In this document: positions 17,109 to 25,860 of the stretch, piece after piece
Numbering within the stretch: the first letter of the stretch is position 1
Layout of the letters: each line of letters opens with the position of its first letter
Origin: Lederbergia sp. NSJ-179
GTDB lineage: Bacteria > Bacillota > Bacilli > Bacillales > Bacillaceae_C
DNA: 64,000 nt
Assembly (NCBI RefSeq): GCF_022867885.1
Contig: NZ_JALIFP010000001.1
Span: 62,001-126,000, forward strand
Direction: 5' to 3'
Program-made: the position numbers and the translations under genes
Notes under the pieces: generated by a model
The model's database searches: none
The model's input: the letters and a program-made list of their open reading frames with translations, nothing else
Told to the model about the DNA's origin: nothing

Positions 17109-17334
17109 AGATGTCTTCACCTTCCTTACAATCATAGTATATCATATAACGAAGGTTTGTTTCGTATTTAGAACATAAATAATTGGAAATTATTTTATCC
17201 TTTTTTGCTTCATTTTTTGTTACATAGGTACGAAAAAAATCTCTAATTGTTTCGAGTGTCATTCCTGATTCCAATGCCTTTAAAATCAAATCTCCCCACT
17301 CATGATCTAAAGGTTTCTTTGATAATCTATTCAT
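16831..17334 (-). CDS. fused ORF from sinI and the 3' part of sinR
   Basis: 167 codons. Residues 9-40 (PLDHEWGDLILKALESGM...) form a SinI-like domain. Residues 99-167 (NPSIQFLEKVASVL, then QLDEDWEELVREAM and KQEFREFLEFNKW) are the C-terminal dimerisation part of SinR. The middle (about 50-97) runs through what was the sinI-sinR spacer and the start of sinR in a wrong frame. The fusion arises from an internal deletion in sinR. GGGGG lies 9 nt before the ATG, 32 nt after a cyclic-di-GMP riboswitch. It could act as a dominant SinI/SinR-type interactor or be non-functional. Confidence 0.6.
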   Translation of the reverse strand: MNRLSKKPLDHEWGDLILKALESGMTLETIRDFFRTYVTKNEAKKDKIISNYLCSKYETNLRYMIYYDCKEGEDIYDWRTNTRISQTKQYVFIRVSQSNPSIQFLEKVASVLNISVQSLLHGHSTNGNEEQLDEDWEELVREAMASGVSKQEFREFLEFNKWKMENK

Positions 17335-17365
17335 TTGTTTATACCCCCAAAAATACTTAATGTAT

Positions 17366-17451
17366 GATTAGGTAACCCAGCTGCCATAGCTATCTATGCA
17401 ATAGCCTTAGGTCTGTGGCTTTGCGTCTCTGACTTTCGATCAGGTTTGCCT
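17366..17451 (-). promoter_or_regulatory. cyclic-di-GMP-I (GEMM-I) riboswitch
   Basis: On the minus strand the aptamer reads GGCAAACC, a short stem closed by GAAA, GACGCAAAGCCAC, the tetraloop receptor CCTAA, a second variable stem, and GGCAGC-GGGTTACC. These are the conserved elements of class-I c-di-GMP aptamers, including both ligand-contacting segments. The downstream ORF is the SinI/SinR-like fusion starting 32 nt later. The expression platform is short: a weak ATAC/GTAT hairpin followed by T5 precedes the GGGGG ribosome binding site, so whether it works on transcription or translation is unclear. Confidence 0.9.
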
Positions 17452-17533
17452 TTTTCTTATGAATCAGCAAAAATAGATGGAATCAGTCATCATGAATCGA
17501 CCATCATTTTGATGTTTAGACAAAACCAATAAT

Positions 17534-18454
17534 TTAACGATGATTCTTATATCTCGTTTCTTTTGTGACCCATTTTAAATATTCTAATTCCTCTGTATTA
17601 AGAGGAGAGGCATTAACAGCACGAGCATTGTCTTTCACTTGCTCAACGGAGCTTGATCCTGTGACAACAGCAGCTACTACCTCATGGGCTAGATTATACT
17701 GAAGAGCTATTTCATTCATTGTCCGCCCCGCTTTCAGTAATTTTGCCTGGATACTTTCTAGTAGTTCCTTCACTTCAATAGATGTATAATCTAAATATCC
17801 CTCTAGATTGTCCGTATGCAATTTCTCCAACACTTTATCACTAAGTAATCCCTTCGCAACCGAACCCCTTGTCACAATACGAATGTTTTCTTTTTGCATG
17901 AAGGAGAATAATTCTTCAGGTCTTCGGTCTAATAGACTATATTGCATCATATTACTAACAATGGATGATTTTTTCGCAAAAGCATGGATCACATTTGGTC
18001 TAATCGAAGATAATCCATAATAGCGTATAAAACCCTCCTGTTGTAACTCTTCAAAAGCTTCAATGGTTTCATCCATCGGATCATCAATTGTTCCCCCATG
18101 TAACTGATATAAATCAATATAATCCGTTTGCAATCGTTTCAAACTGTCTTTGACCGCCTTCTTAATATAGGCTTTAGAGGGATCCCAGCTCCAACCGTCT
18201 TTTTGATTGTTCCAACGATTGCCAACTTTTGTGGCAATAATTACCTGATCTCTTACAGAGGATAAGGTTTTACCAATAATTTCTTCATTCACCCCATAAT
18301 CATATAAATCTGCGGTATCAAAATAATTTATCCCTTGATCTAAAGCAGCCTTCACAATATTTTCAGCTTTCTCTAAGTTCGTTCCTAAAGACATACATCC
18401 AAGTCCCATTCTGGACACCCATAAATCCGAATTCCCTAAACGCCTTTTTTCCAT
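17534..18454 (-). CDS. yqkF: aldo/keto reductase YqkF
   Basis: 306-residue (alpha/beta)8-barrel NADPH-dependent oxidoreductase. The catalytic tetrad can be placed: Asp and Tyr in YFDTADLYDYG (about 44-54), Lys in IATKVG and His in YQLHGG. Cofactor-binding GSSSVEQV lies near the C-terminus. Physiological substrate unknown. AAAGGTGGG precedes the ATG. Same strand as the riboswitch region downstream, with no clear terminator between, so read-through into it is conceivable. Confidence 0.94.
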   Translation of the reverse strand: MEKRRLGNSDLWVSRMGLGCMSLGTNLEKAENIVKAALDQGINYFDTADLYDYGVNEEIIGKTLSSVRDQVIIATKVGNRWNNQKDGWSWDPSKAYIKKAVKDSLKRLQTDYIDLYQLHGGTIDDPMDETIEAFEELQQEGFIRYYGLSSIRPNVIHAFAKKSSIVSNMMQYSLLDRRPEELFSFMQKENIRIVTRGSVAKGLLSDKVLEKLHTDNLEGYLDYTSIEVKELLESIQAKLLKAGRTMNEIALQYNLAHEVVAAVVTGSSSVEQVKDNARAVNASPLNTEELEYLKWVTKETRYKNHR

Positions 18455-18576
18455 ACTATCCCACCTTTCAACCCTTTGTTTTATTTTACCTAAAAGATAG
18501 TAAGGAAAACAAAATTAATGTTCTGTACTTGCTGTGGTATGATGGAAACAGTCAACAGTTAGGGGAGCAAATTTTA

Positions 18577-19131
18577 ATGAAAAAATTCGAAGAAAAAACA
18601 ATACAAAGTAAAGAAATATTTAACGGTAAAATTATTCAGTTAAAAGTAGATGATGTTGAGCTGCCAAACGGAAAATTGGCAAAACGGGAAATTGTTAAGC
18701 ATCCCGGAGCTGTAGGCATTGTTCCAATAACGAAAGATGGAAAAATACTAATGGTAGAACAATACCGTAAGCCTTTGGAACGATCTTTGCTAGAAATCCC
18801 TGCAGGAAAACTCGAACCAGGAGAAGAACCTAAAACGACAGCAGAGAGAGAGCTAGAGGAAGAGACAGGATATCGCGCCAAGCAAATGAATGAGCTCACA
18901 TCCTTTTATACAGCACCAGGCTTTTCCGATGAAATTATTCATCTCTTTATTGCGACAGACTTGGAAAAGGTAGAACATCCACTGCCTGGAGATGAAGATG
19001 AATTTGTTGATTTGTATGAAATAGAGCTGGAAACGGCTATTAGATTTATGGAAGAGAAACGAATTTATGATGCGAAGTCAGTTTATGCCGTCCTTTATTT
19101 ACAATTGAAAAAGGTGTTGGAAACGAAATGA
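18577..19131 (+). CDS. nudF: ADP-ribose pyrophosphatase (Nudix)
   Basis: 184-residue Nudix hydrolase that cleaves ADP-ribose to AMP and ribose 5-phosphate. The Nudix box runs from Gly77 to Tyr99 with REL-EE-TG intact, in an ADP-ribose pyrophosphatase context (EQYRKPLE, EIPAGKLEPGE). AGGGGAG is 10 nt upstream of ATG 18577; the longer frame lacks such a site. Its end overlaps the next gene by 4 nt, as in the nudF-yqxK pair of B. subtilis. Confidence 0.95.
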   Translation: MKKFEEKTIQSKEIFNGKIIQLKVDDVELPNGKLAKREIVKHPGAVGIVPITKDGKILMVEQYRKPLERSLLEIPAGKLEPGEEPKTTAERELEEETGYRAKQMNELTSFYTAPGFSDEIIHLFIATDLEKVEHPLPGDEDEFVDLYEIELETAIRFMEEKRIYDAKSVYAVLYLQLKKVLETK

Positions 19132-20294
19132 GTGAAGCTTTTGCAGACTTACATATTCATATTGGAAGAACGTATACAGGAAAAGCGGTTAAAATTACGG
19201 GCAGCAAAACCCTTACATTATCTAATATTTTAAAGGCAGCGAAATACCCGAAAGGCCTTGATATCGTTGGAGTCATTGATTGTCATTCTCCAGGGGTCAT
19301 TATAGAAATAGAGCAATTAATCGAAGCCGGAAAATTAGTAGAAATGGATGAGGGCGGTTTTCGTTTTGAAGATGAGGTGACCCTTATACCAGGAACAGAA
19401 ATAGAAGTATATGATGAAAACTGCCATGGACCGATTCATGTTTTGGCCTTTTTCCCTACGTTCCCTACCTTAAAGGATTTTTCCAATTGGCTTTCAAAAA
19501 GAGTAACCAATATTCAATTAAGCACTCAGAGAATATATGAAAAAGCGGAAGTCCTACAAGAAAAGGTAAAGAGCCTGGATGGTCTATTTATTCCAGCGCA
19601 TATTTTTACTCCTTTTAAAAGTTTATATGGAAAAGGAGTCGTAAAATCATTAACAGAAATTTTAAATCCACATCTTATTGACGCGGTGGAGCTTGGGCTT
19701 AGCTCAGATACAGAAATGGCTAATCAAATCAGTGAATTGCATTCTTACACATTTTTAACGAATTCGGATGCTCATTCTACTCAAAAAATTGCTAGAGAGT
19801 ATCAAAAATTTGAATTGGAAGCTCCTACTTTTGATGCACTTAGTAAAGCTTTGGTCAATCAAGACGGAAATACCGTGAGAGCGAATTATGGCTTAAATCC
19901 GCGTTTGGGCAAATATTATCGAACAACATGTGCGGTTTGTTCTCAGCCGATGAAGACAACGATCTGCTCCCATTGTGGTGCAGAAAAATATATAAAAGGG
20001 GTTTCTGAACGTATTTCGGAACTTGCTGATGCGAAGGACAAGCCACAACGTCCACCCTATATTCATCAAGTACCATTAGATTTTATTCCAGGACTTGGTC
20101 CAAAAACGATGCAACATTTGCTTGATCATTTTGGAACAGAAATGAATATTTTACATCGGGTGGATGGAAATGATCTGAAGAAAGTCGTAAATGTTCAACT
20201 CGCTGAAATGATTATCCAGGCACGGGAAGGGAATTTACAAATTGCTGCTGGCGGCGGCGGGAAATACGGACGGATTGAGAAAAAAGCAGATTGA
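19128..20294 (+). CDS. yqxK: endonuclease Q family protein (YqxK)
   Basis: 388 residues: PHP-type metallohydrolase domain (DLHIHIG at 7-13, DCHS at 51-54, SDAHS at 213-217), a zinc-finger with Cys268, Cys271, Cys280 and Cys283, and a C-terminal helix-hairpin-helix (IPGLGPKTMQHLLDHFG, about 320-336). This is the layout of EndoQ, which nicks DNA 5' of deaminated bases such as uracil and hypoxanthine. Coupled to nudF by ATGA overlap. A helicase name sometimes given to yqxK is not supported by motifs. Confidence 0.9.
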   Translation: MSEAFADLHIHIGRTYTGKAVKITGSKTLTLSNILKAAKYPKGLDIVGVIDCHSPGVIIEIEQLIEAGKLVEMDEGGFRFEDEVTLIPGTEIEVYDENCHGPIHVLAFFPTFPTLKDFSNWLSKRVTNIQLSTQRIYEKAEVLQEKVKSLDGLFIPAHIFTPFKSLYGKGVVKSLTEILNPHLIDAVELGLSSDTEMANQISELHSYTFLTNSDAHSTQKIAREYQKFELEAPTFDALSKALVNQDGNTVRANYGLNPRLGKYYRTTCAVCSQPMKTTICSHCGAEKYIKGVSERISELADAKDKPQRPPYIHQVPLDFIPGLGPKTMQHLLDHFGTEMNILHRVDGNDLKKVVNVQLAEMIIQAREGNLQIAAGGGGKYGRIEKKAD

Positions 20295-20320
20295 AAAACT
20301 TAGAATAACTAAAAAATACG

Positions 20321-20328
20321 CATAAAAT
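20321..20328 (+). promoter_or_regulatory. possible sigma-E -10 element upstream of spoIIM
   Basis: CATAAAAT agrees at 7 of 8 positions with the sigma-E -10 consensus CATACAMT, with AATAAC about 11 nt upstream as a poor -35. spoIIM is sigma-E-controlled in B. subtilis. The distance to the start codon (over 160 nt) makes this tentative. Confidence 0.3.
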
Positions 20329-20491
20329 TGAAAAGGGAGTGCCACTAACGGAAAGGTTTGCGGTACTCTCAATATTTGATTTTGAGGTGAATGAGAAGAA
20401 TTAAAAGCTGATTGGGAATGATGCAATGGAAGACATATTCTTAGCCTGTCCAACATATGATGTAACAATCGCAGGACAGGAGGAATATTCA

Positions 20492-21139
20492 ATGCGCTAC
20501 CGACTTTCATCAAACATTGTAACTCGTCATTTCCAAGAACATTCTTCTCTTTATACCTTTATGACCGTATTATTTTTAATGGGGGTCATATTTGGTGCCA
20601 TTATGGTTAATAGTTTATCTGGTAATCAAAAGGAAGACCTTTTTTACTACTTAAATCAATTTTTTGGTCAGGTGGGTGAGGGGCAAATGGTCCCACCTGA
20701 GGAATTGCTGAAATTAAGTTTCTTTCATAATGTCAAAATGGCAGGGTTAATTTGGGTTTTGGGCATTTCTATTATTGGTTTTCCACTAATTTTTTTATTA
20801 ATTTTTTTGAAAGGAATCGTCGTCGGTTTTTCGATCGGTTTTTTGGTTAATCAAATGGGGTGGAATGGGCTGCTGCTTTCTTTTGTTTCGTTACTCCCAC
20901 AAAATTTATTTATGATCCCTGTGCTTATTTTTATTTCGGTGAGTTCCATTGCCCTTTCTATGAAAATTATTAAAAAGGTTTTTATTAGGCAAACCTTTCA
21001 TTTTCAGTTTGTTCCTGTTTTTGCTAAATATGTTATGGCCTATGTAGGGGCCATTGCTGTTATTACGATCGCCGCCAGTATCGAGGCTTATATTTCCCCG
21101 GCTTTAATGAAATCCGTTATTCTCTCCATCAATCAATGA
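20492..21139 (+). CDS. spoIIM: stage II sporulation protein M
   Basis: 215-residue polytopic membrane protein with about five membrane helices (hydrophobic stretches near residues 23-40, 85-105, 108-130, 140-165 and 185-205). SpoIIM works with SpoIID and SpoIIP in the mother cell to drive septal peptidoglycan thinning and engulfment. FLMGVIFGAIMVNS and QKEDLFYYLNQFFG match the family. ACAGGAGG is 8 nt before ATG 20492; the longer frame is not supported. Single gene. Confidence 0.95.
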   Translation: MRYRLSSNIVTRHFQEHSSLYTFMTVLFLMGVIFGAIMVNSLSGNQKEDLFYYLNQFFGQVGEGQMVPPEELLKLSFFHNVKMAGLIWVLGISIIGFPLIFLLIFLKGIVVGFSIGFLVNQMGWNGLLLSFVSLLPQNLFMIPVLIFISVSSIALSMKIIKKVFIRQTFHFQFVPVFAKYVMAYVGAIAVITIAASIEAYISPALMKSVILSINQ

Positions 21140-21160
21140 AGTCAAATAATCCTTTGCACA

Positions 21161-21175
21161 TTATAATTATTTTAG
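21161..21175 (+). promoter_or_regulatory. PerR-box-like operator at the fur promoter
   Basis: TTATAATTATTTTAG agrees with the PerR box TTATAATnATTATAA except for two bases. It ends just before the predicted -35. fur is a PerR target in B. subtilis, so peroxide control of Fur levels is likely conserved. Confidence 0.6.
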
Positions 21176-21176
21176 T

Positions 21177-21204
21177 TTGAATATGACAATCAATCTGATA
21201 TAAT
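21177..21204 (+). promoter_or_regulatory. sigma-A promoter of fur
   Basis: TTGAAT (21177-21182), a 16-nt spacer and TATAAT (21199-21204), 35 nt upstream of the start codon. Confidence 0.65.
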
Positions 21205-21238
21205 TATAATGGAGAATCGTGAGGGAGGATATGGAGGT

Positions 21239-21703
21239 ATGGAAAGTCGCATAGAACGGATAAAGAAACAATTACATTCCGCAAGCTACAAGCTCACTCC
21301 CCAGCGTGAAGCCACGGTTCGGGTATTGCTTGAACATGAAGAAGATCATTTAAGTGCAGAAGATGTATATCTTCTTGTGAAAGAAAAATCACCGGAAATC
21401 GGGCTTGCAACGGTATATCGAACTTTAGAGTTGTTAACGGAATTAAAAGTCGTTGACAAAATTAATTTTGGTGATGGAGTATCACGCTTTGATCTTAGGA
21501 AAGAAGGGGCAGCCCATTTTCATCATCATCTCATTTGCATTGAATGCGGAGCCGTGGAGGAGATTCAAGACGACTTACTTGAAGATGTAGAAAGAATTGT
21601 GGAAAGAGATTGGCGCTTTAAAATAAAAGATCATCGACTCATTTTCCATGGAATTTGCTGGCGTTGCCAAGAAAAAGCGGAAAATGATAAAAAAACAGAT
21701 TAA
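21239..21703 (+). CDS. fur: ferric uptake regulator Fur
   Basis: 154-residue iron-responsive repressor. N-terminal winged helix (TPQREATVRVLL through GLATVYRTLELL), then the metal-binding dimerisation domain with HFHHH, CIEC and the late CWRC structural-zinc cysteines. Nearly identical to B. subtilis Fur through the DNA-binding domain. GAGGGAGG is 10 nt before ATG 21239; the in-frame ATG at 21209 overlaps the -10 region and is rejected. Own promoter with a PerR-like box and own terminator. Confidence 0.97.
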   Translation: MESRIERIKKQLHSASYKLTPQREATVRVLLEHEEDHLSAEDVYLLVKEKSPEIGLATVYRTLELLTELKVVDKINFGDGVSRFDLRKEGAAHFHHHLICIECGAVEEIQDDLLEDVERIVERDWRFKIKDHRLIFHGICWRCQEKAENDKKTD

Positions 21704-21739
21704 AAAACCTTTTCCCCTTTGCTTGGAAAAGGTTTTTTT
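21702..21739 (+). terminator. intrinsic terminator after fur
   Basis: AAAAACCTTTTCC pairs with GGAAAAGGTTTTT, followed by further T. One of the strongest terminators in the window. Confidence 0.9.
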
Positions 21740-21782
21740 ATATGAATAAATAAACACAAGCTTGGCATATGATGGTAATAGG

Positions 21783-21868
21783 AAAAGTGCAAGCGCCTTT
21801 AAATAGGAAGAACGGCTAAAAGCGCGACGTCCTGTCGCAACGCCTTTGTGACCAACATCCTGTTGGCC
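21783..21868 (+). repeat. dispersed two-hairpin element, copy A
   Basis: Begins AAAAGTGCAAGCGCC, contains GAAGAACGGCTAAA, a GCGAC/GTCGC hairpin with loop GTCCT (21824-21838) and a CCAAC/GTTGG hairpin with loop ATCCT (21852-21866). Shares this plan with copies at 25750-25819 and 39723-39816. Lies between the fur terminator and yqzK, so it may form the yqzK leader. Confidence 0.85.
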
Positions 21869-21908
21869 CAAAAACGGTACATAAAGATAGAAAAAAAGGA
21901 TGAAAGAC

Positions 21909-22136
21909 ATGAGAAATATTTTGAAGACCTTTTTTGGAACAGTGCGTTTACTTATTTTGCTTATTGGATGCACCATTCTCTTCTATTATGGTATTATGTG
22001 GATAAATCAAGAATATGAAAATTATCGGCGTTATGAAGAGCCGGAAGGAAGTGCGGTAAAGGCATTTCAACCAGAGAAACATGAAAGCGAAGCCTGGTTT
22101 CCACGCCTAATCCTTTTTTATCAGAATGGAGAGTAA
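21909..22136 (+). CDS. yqzK: YqzK family membrane protein (DUF4227)
   Basis: 75-residue single-pass membrane protein: N-terminal helix at about 5-27, then [15 protein letters not shown], the family hallmark, and a C-terminal [12 protein letters not shown]. Function unknown. The second ATG (21909) has AAAGG at 9 nt; the first ATG (21900) abuts that site. Its stop overlaps the region upstream of xerD, with which it is cotranscribed. Confidence 0.88.
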   Translation: MRNILKTFFGTVRLLILLIGCTILFYYGIMWINQEYENYRRYEEPEGSAVKAFQPEKHESEAWFPRLILFYQNGE

Positions 22137-22141
22137 TGTTT

Positions 22142-23035
22142 GTGCAAGATCAAATGCAGGATTTTATCCACTTTATGACAGTAGAAAAAGGATTGTCCCA
22201 AAATACCATCGACTCGTATAAACGGGATTTGAAACGCTATCTGCAATATTTACAGCAGGTAGAACAATTACAAACATTGAATGATGTTTCTCGAATCCAT
22301 ATTATTCAGTTTTTGGCCTTTTTAAAAAAAGAAGGCAAGTCCGGGAAAACATTAGCGCGACATATTGCATCCATTAGAGCTTTCCATCAATTTTTATTAC
22401 GGGATCGGGTGGTGGATCATGATCCATCTGTCCATGTGGAAACGCCAAAGATGGAGAGGAAGTTGCCACAGGTATTAAGTTTTCAAGAGGTTGAAACCTT
22501 ACTGGACACCCCTGACTTAACGACTCCCTACGGTATAAGGGATAAAGCAATGATTGAATTGTTATATGCTACAGGTATTCGAGTTAGTGAGTTAATCAAT
22601 CTGAATTTGGATCATGTTCATTTAACAATGGGGTTTGTTCGTTGTGTTGGGAAAGGGGACAAGGAGCGGATTATTCCACTCGGTCATATGGCTTCTGATT
22701 CCGTAGAGCACTATTTACAAGAGTCTCGGCCAATATTAAGAAAATCAAAGTACAAAACAGAGGCTCTGTTTTTAAATCATCATGGGAATCGACTCACACG
22801 TCAAGGTTTTTGGAAAATTATAAAAAGATTAGCCGTTGATGCTCAGATTGAAAAGGATCTGACTCCTCATACATTGAGACATTCCTTTGCTACTCATTTG
22901 CTAGAAAATGGTGCTGACTTAAGGGCGGTCCAAGAAATGTTGGGTCATGTCGATATTTCAACGACACAAATTTACACACATGTAACCAAGACGAGATTGA
23001 AAGATGTCTATACGAAATATCACCCTCGTGCTTGA
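22142..23035 (+). CDS. xerD: tyrosine recombinase XerD
   Basis: 297-residue site-specific recombinase that, with CodV/XerC, resolves chromosome dimers at dif. Catalytic residues are all present: Arg147, Lys171, His243, Arg246, His269 and Tyr278 (numbering from GTG 22142). N-terminal SAM-like core-binding domain about 1-85. GGAGAG is 8 nt from GTG 22142, whereas the ATG at 22136 overlaps the yqzK stop and is too close. Followed by a terminator. Confidence 0.96.
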   Translation: MQDQMQDFIHFMTVEKGLSQNTIDSYKRDLKRYLQYLQQVEQLQTLNDVSRIHIIQFLAFLKKEGKSGKTLARHIASIRAFHQFLLRDRVVDHDPSVHVETPKMERKLPQVLSFQEVETLLDTPDLTTPYGIRDKAMIELLYATGIRVSELINLNLDHVHLTMGFVRCVGKGDKERIIPLGHMASDSVEHYLQESRPILRKSKYKTEALFLNHHGNRLTRQGFWKIIKRLAVDAQIEKDLTPHTLRHSFATHLLENGADLRAVQEMLGHVDISTTQIYTHVTKTRLKDVYTKYHPRA

Positions 23036-23062
23036 AGGCCAACGGACAAAATCGTTCATCTG

Positions 23063-23086
23063 AAAAAAACCGTGTTGGTTTTTTTC
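23063..23086 (+). terminator. intrinsic terminator after xerD
   Basis: A-run plus CC pairs with GG plus T-run (AAAAAAACC/GGTTTTTTT) around a 5-nt loop; an A/U-rich but typical Bacillus terminator. Confidence 0.7.
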
Positions 23087-23145
23087 TTTGTCTAAAGAGG
23101 TATGATATGGATAGGGAACTATTTTCTACTATGGGAGGAATAGAC

Positions 23146-24348
23146 ATGGAATATACAACCTTTAAAAAAATCCATTTAATTGTAATGGACTCTGTTGGGA
23201 TAGGAGAGGCTCCTGATGCGGCGAAATTTAATGATCAAGGTGCAGATACGCTAGGGCATATCGCGGAAAAAATGGGAGGCCTGAGTATACCGAATCTACA
23301 AAACTTCGGTTTATCCAATATAAGAAAAATAAAAGGGGTAGATCCTGTAGAGAAACCGCTTGCTTATTATACAAAAATGCGGGAAGCCTCCAATGGGAAG
23401 GATACGATGACTGGTCATTGGGAATTAATGGGACTTGTCACAAGCCATCCTTTTAAAGTATTTCCCAACGGATTCCCAGAACTTTTAATGACAGAGCTAG
23501 AAAAAGCTTCAGGTAGAAGCATCATTGGAAATATTCCTGCAAGTGGAACCGAAATTATTGAGCGACTTGGAAAAGAGCATATGGAAACCGGTGCACTCAT
23601 TGTTTACACATCCGCCGATTCCGTTTTACAAATAGCCGCACATGAGGAGATTGTTCCTTTAGATGAGCTTTACCGAATTTGTGAAAAAGCAAGAGAGTTG
23701 ACTTTGAAGGACGAATTTAAAGTTGGACGTGTGATTGCCCGTCCTTTTATAGGAGAAGCGGGGAACTTTAAGCGTACTTCCAACCGTCATGACTATGCTT
23801 TAAAACCATTTGATCGCACGGTTATGAATGAATTGAAAGATGCCGGGTTCGATGTACTTGCGATCGGAAAAATCCACGACATTTATGACGGAGAAGGAAT
23901 GACGGATTCAGTAAGAACAGTATCCAATATGGATGGTGTGGACAAGCTGCTCGAAATGATGAAAAAAGATTTTACAGGTTTATCCTTTATTAATCTGGTT
24001 GATTTTGATGCCATGTTTGGTCATCGTAGGGACCCAGTGGGATACGGGAGAGCGCTGGAAGAGTTTGATGCCCGGATTCCCGAAATTGTTGATCACATGG
24101 GGGAAGAAGATCTACTCATTATCACAGCCGATCACGGAAACGACCCAACGCATCATGGAACAGATCATACAAGGGAGTATGTTCCACTGCTTGCCTATTC
24201 AAAGCGATTTACTCAAGGGAAAGGACTACCTGTTCGTAAAACTTTTGCCGATATTGGAGCAACAGTAGCCAAAAATTTCAAAGTGAATTGGAAAGGAAAA
24301 GGAACGAGTTTTTTAGAGGATTTGCAAATATTGGATCACCATTCGTAG
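23146..24348 (+). CDS. drm: phosphopentomutase
   Basis: 400-residue alkaline-phosphatase-superfamily enzyme interconverting (deoxy)ribose 1- and 5-phosphates in nucleoside catabolism. Metal-binding motifs: [11 protein letters not shown] (about 12-22), the catalytic Thr in [22 protein letters not shown] and [22 protein letters not shown] lies 7 nt before ATG 23146; the longer frame from 23032 is not supported. In B. subtilis purine nucleoside phosphorylase (punA) follows and shares this operon; here a terminator and dacF follow instead. Confidence 0.96.
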   Translation: MEYTTFKKIHLIVMDSVGIGEAPDAAKFNDQGADTLGHIAEKMGGLSIPNLQNFGLSNIRKIKGVDPVEKPLAYYTKMREASNGKDTMTGHWELMGLVTSHPFKVFPNGFPELLMTELEKASGRSIIGNIPASGTEIIERLGKEHMETGALIVYTSADSVLQIAAHEEIVPLDELYRICEKARELTLKDEFKVGRVIARPFIGEAGNFKRTSNRHDYALKPFDRTVMNELKDAGFDVLAIGKIHDIYDGEGMTDSVRTVSNMDGVDKLLEMMKKDFTGLSFINLVDFDAMFGHRRDPVGYGRALEEFDARIPEIVDHMGEEDLLIITADHGNDPTHHGTDHTREYVPLLAYSKRFTQGKGLPVRKTFADIGATVAKNFKVNWKGKGTSFLEDLQILDHHS

Positions 24349-24410
24349 GAAGCTACTTCAAATTCCTGAATCGTTAAATGCGACAATTATCAATTCTTTC
24401 CTTCTTAAAG

Positions 24411-24442
24411 AAAAAGCCGGATATAATTTTTCCGGCTTTTTC
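24411..24442 (+). terminator. intrinsic terminator after drm
   Basis: AAAAAGCCGG and CCGGCTTTTT form a 10-bp stem with a T-rich tail. Confidence 0.88.
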
Positions 24443-24452
24443 TTTTGCTTTT

Positions 24453-24482
24453 GTATAAATAGATACGCCCTGGGAGAGAATG
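24453..24482 (+). promoter_or_regulatory. sigma-F/G-type promoter of dacF
   Basis: GTATA (24453-24457), a 15-nt spacer and GGAGAGAATG (24473-24482). The -10 agrees fully with the forespore consensus GGnnAnAHTR. dacF is a sigma-F gene in B. subtilis. Confidence 0.65.
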
Positions 24483-24525
24483 GGTTTATGGAAAACATTT
24501 CCGGTACAGGGATGGAGGGATTGAT

Positions 24526-25689
24526 ATGAAAAAAGTTTCAACCATGTTCATTGCTTTATGCTTCATTCTTTCATTATATTCAGGATCTGCCTTTGCTGAG
24601 GAAAAGAAAACGGAGCTTGCGGAAGATTCGAAATCAGCGATCCTTATTGAAAGAGATACTGGGACCGTTTTATACGAGAAAAATACGGATGAAAAACTTT
24701 CACCCGCTTCTATGACAAAAATCATGACCATGCTACTAATCATGGAGGCTATCGACTCCGAAAAAATAACAATGGATGAGAAAGTAACAACAAGTGAATA
24801 TGCTGCCTCAATGGGTGGATCGCAAATTTTTCTCGAACCTGGTGAAGAAATGACGGTAAAAGAACTTCTTTTAGCCGTGGCTATTGGTTCCGCAAATGAT
24901 GCGGCAGTCGCACTAGCCGAAAAAATTTCCGGAAGCGAAGAAGCATTTGTTGATAGGATGAATGACCGTGCAAAAGAATTAGGATTAAAAAATACCCATT
25001 TTCAAAATACGACAGGATTACCGGCAGAGGATCATTATAGTACAGCCTATGATATGGCGATGATGTCTAAAGAATTGCTTAAGCATGAAGAAATTACGGA
25101 TTTTACAAAGAATTATGAAGCCTACTTACGAGAGGACACGGATAATAAATTTTGGCTGGTCAATACGAATAAATTAGTTAAATTTTATCCCGGTGTAGAT
25201 GGATTAAAAACAGGATTTACAAGTGAAGCGAAATACTGTTTGACAGCAACGGCGAAAAAAGATGGAATGCGTGTCATTGCAGTTGTATTTGGTGCGCCTA
25301 CTTCTAAAAGTAGAAATGCACAAATTACAAAAATGCTCGATTATTCTTTTTCACAATATGCGACCCATCCACTTTATGAAAAAGGAGAAATATTAGATAA
25401 AGTGAAAGTCAGTAAAGGTGATAAGAAAGAAATAAAGGCCGTTACAGGTGAACATGTTTCTGTTCTGACGAAGAAAGGGGAAAAACTAGACGATTTGACA
25501 GAAGAGATCCGACTACATGACCATATAAAAGCTCCTGTTAAAAAAGGGGATGAAGTTGGCTTTCTAAAAGTAAAAAAAGATGATAAACAGCTAGTTGAAA
25601 TTCCATTGGTCGCAAAAGAAACGGTGAAAAAAGCTTCTTGGTGGCAATTGTATAAACGCTCGTTTGGATTATTTACAAAAACAGACTAA
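24526..25689 (+). CDS. dacF: D-alanyl-D-alanine carboxypeptidase DacF
   Basis: 387-residue low-molecular-weight penicillin-binding protein (S11 family) trimming stem peptides in the forespore-made peptidoglycan. Signal peptide about 1-24 (SGSAFAEE cleavage region). Active-site motifs: S62-M-T-K65, S122-A-N124, K228-T-G230. A beta-rich C-terminal domain and an amphipathic anchor (KKASWWQLYKRSFGLF) follow. GGAGGG is 7 nt before the ATG. Sits upstream of spoIIA as in B. subtilis, where read-through into spoIIA occurs. Confidence 0.96.
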   Translation: MKKVSTMFIALCFILSLYSGSAFAEEKKTELAEDSKSAILIERDTGTVLYEKNTDEKLSPASMTKIMTMLLIMEAIDSEKITMDEKVTTSEYAASMGGSQIFLEPGEEMTVKELLLAVAIGSANDAAVALAEKISGSEEAFVDRMNDRAKELGLKNTHFQNTTGLPAEDHYSTAYDMAMMSKELLKHEEITDFTKNYEAYLREDTDNKFWLVNTNKLVKFYPGVDGLKTGFTSEAKYCLTATAKKDGMRVIAVVFGAPTSKSRNAQITKMLDYSFSQYATHPLYEKGEILDKVKVSKGDKKEIKAVTGEHVSVLTKKGEKLDDLTEEIRLHDHIKAPVKKGDEVGFLKVKKDDKQLVEIPLVAKETVKKASWWQLYKRSFGLFTKTD

Positions 25690-25749
25690 ATAGTAAAAGG
25701 TGCAATCGAATGATACTTAGAGAAAAAGAAGTGAGGAGATTTCCAATAG

Positions 25750-25819
25750 AAAAGTGCAAGCGCCCATTCAGGGGATGAACGGCTAAGTTCGCGCCGTCCT
25801 GACCAACATCCTGTTGGCC
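25750..25819 (+). repeat. dispersed two-hairpin element, copy B
   Basis: AAAAGTGCAAGCGCC, TGAACGGCTAA and CGTCCTG match copy A, then about 16 nt are missing (the 3' half of the first hairpin) and the CCAACATCCTGTTGG hairpin (25803-25817) is kept exactly. Located in the dacF-spoIIAA interval. Confidence 0.8.
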
Positions 25820-25860
25820 TCAAAAAAAATGCCGAATCTCTTCTAGTTTTGTCAACAAGA

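Noticed and set aside
23999-24268. Plus-strand ORF inside drm
   Set aside because: Out-of-frame shadow; drm is complete with all metal-binding motifs.
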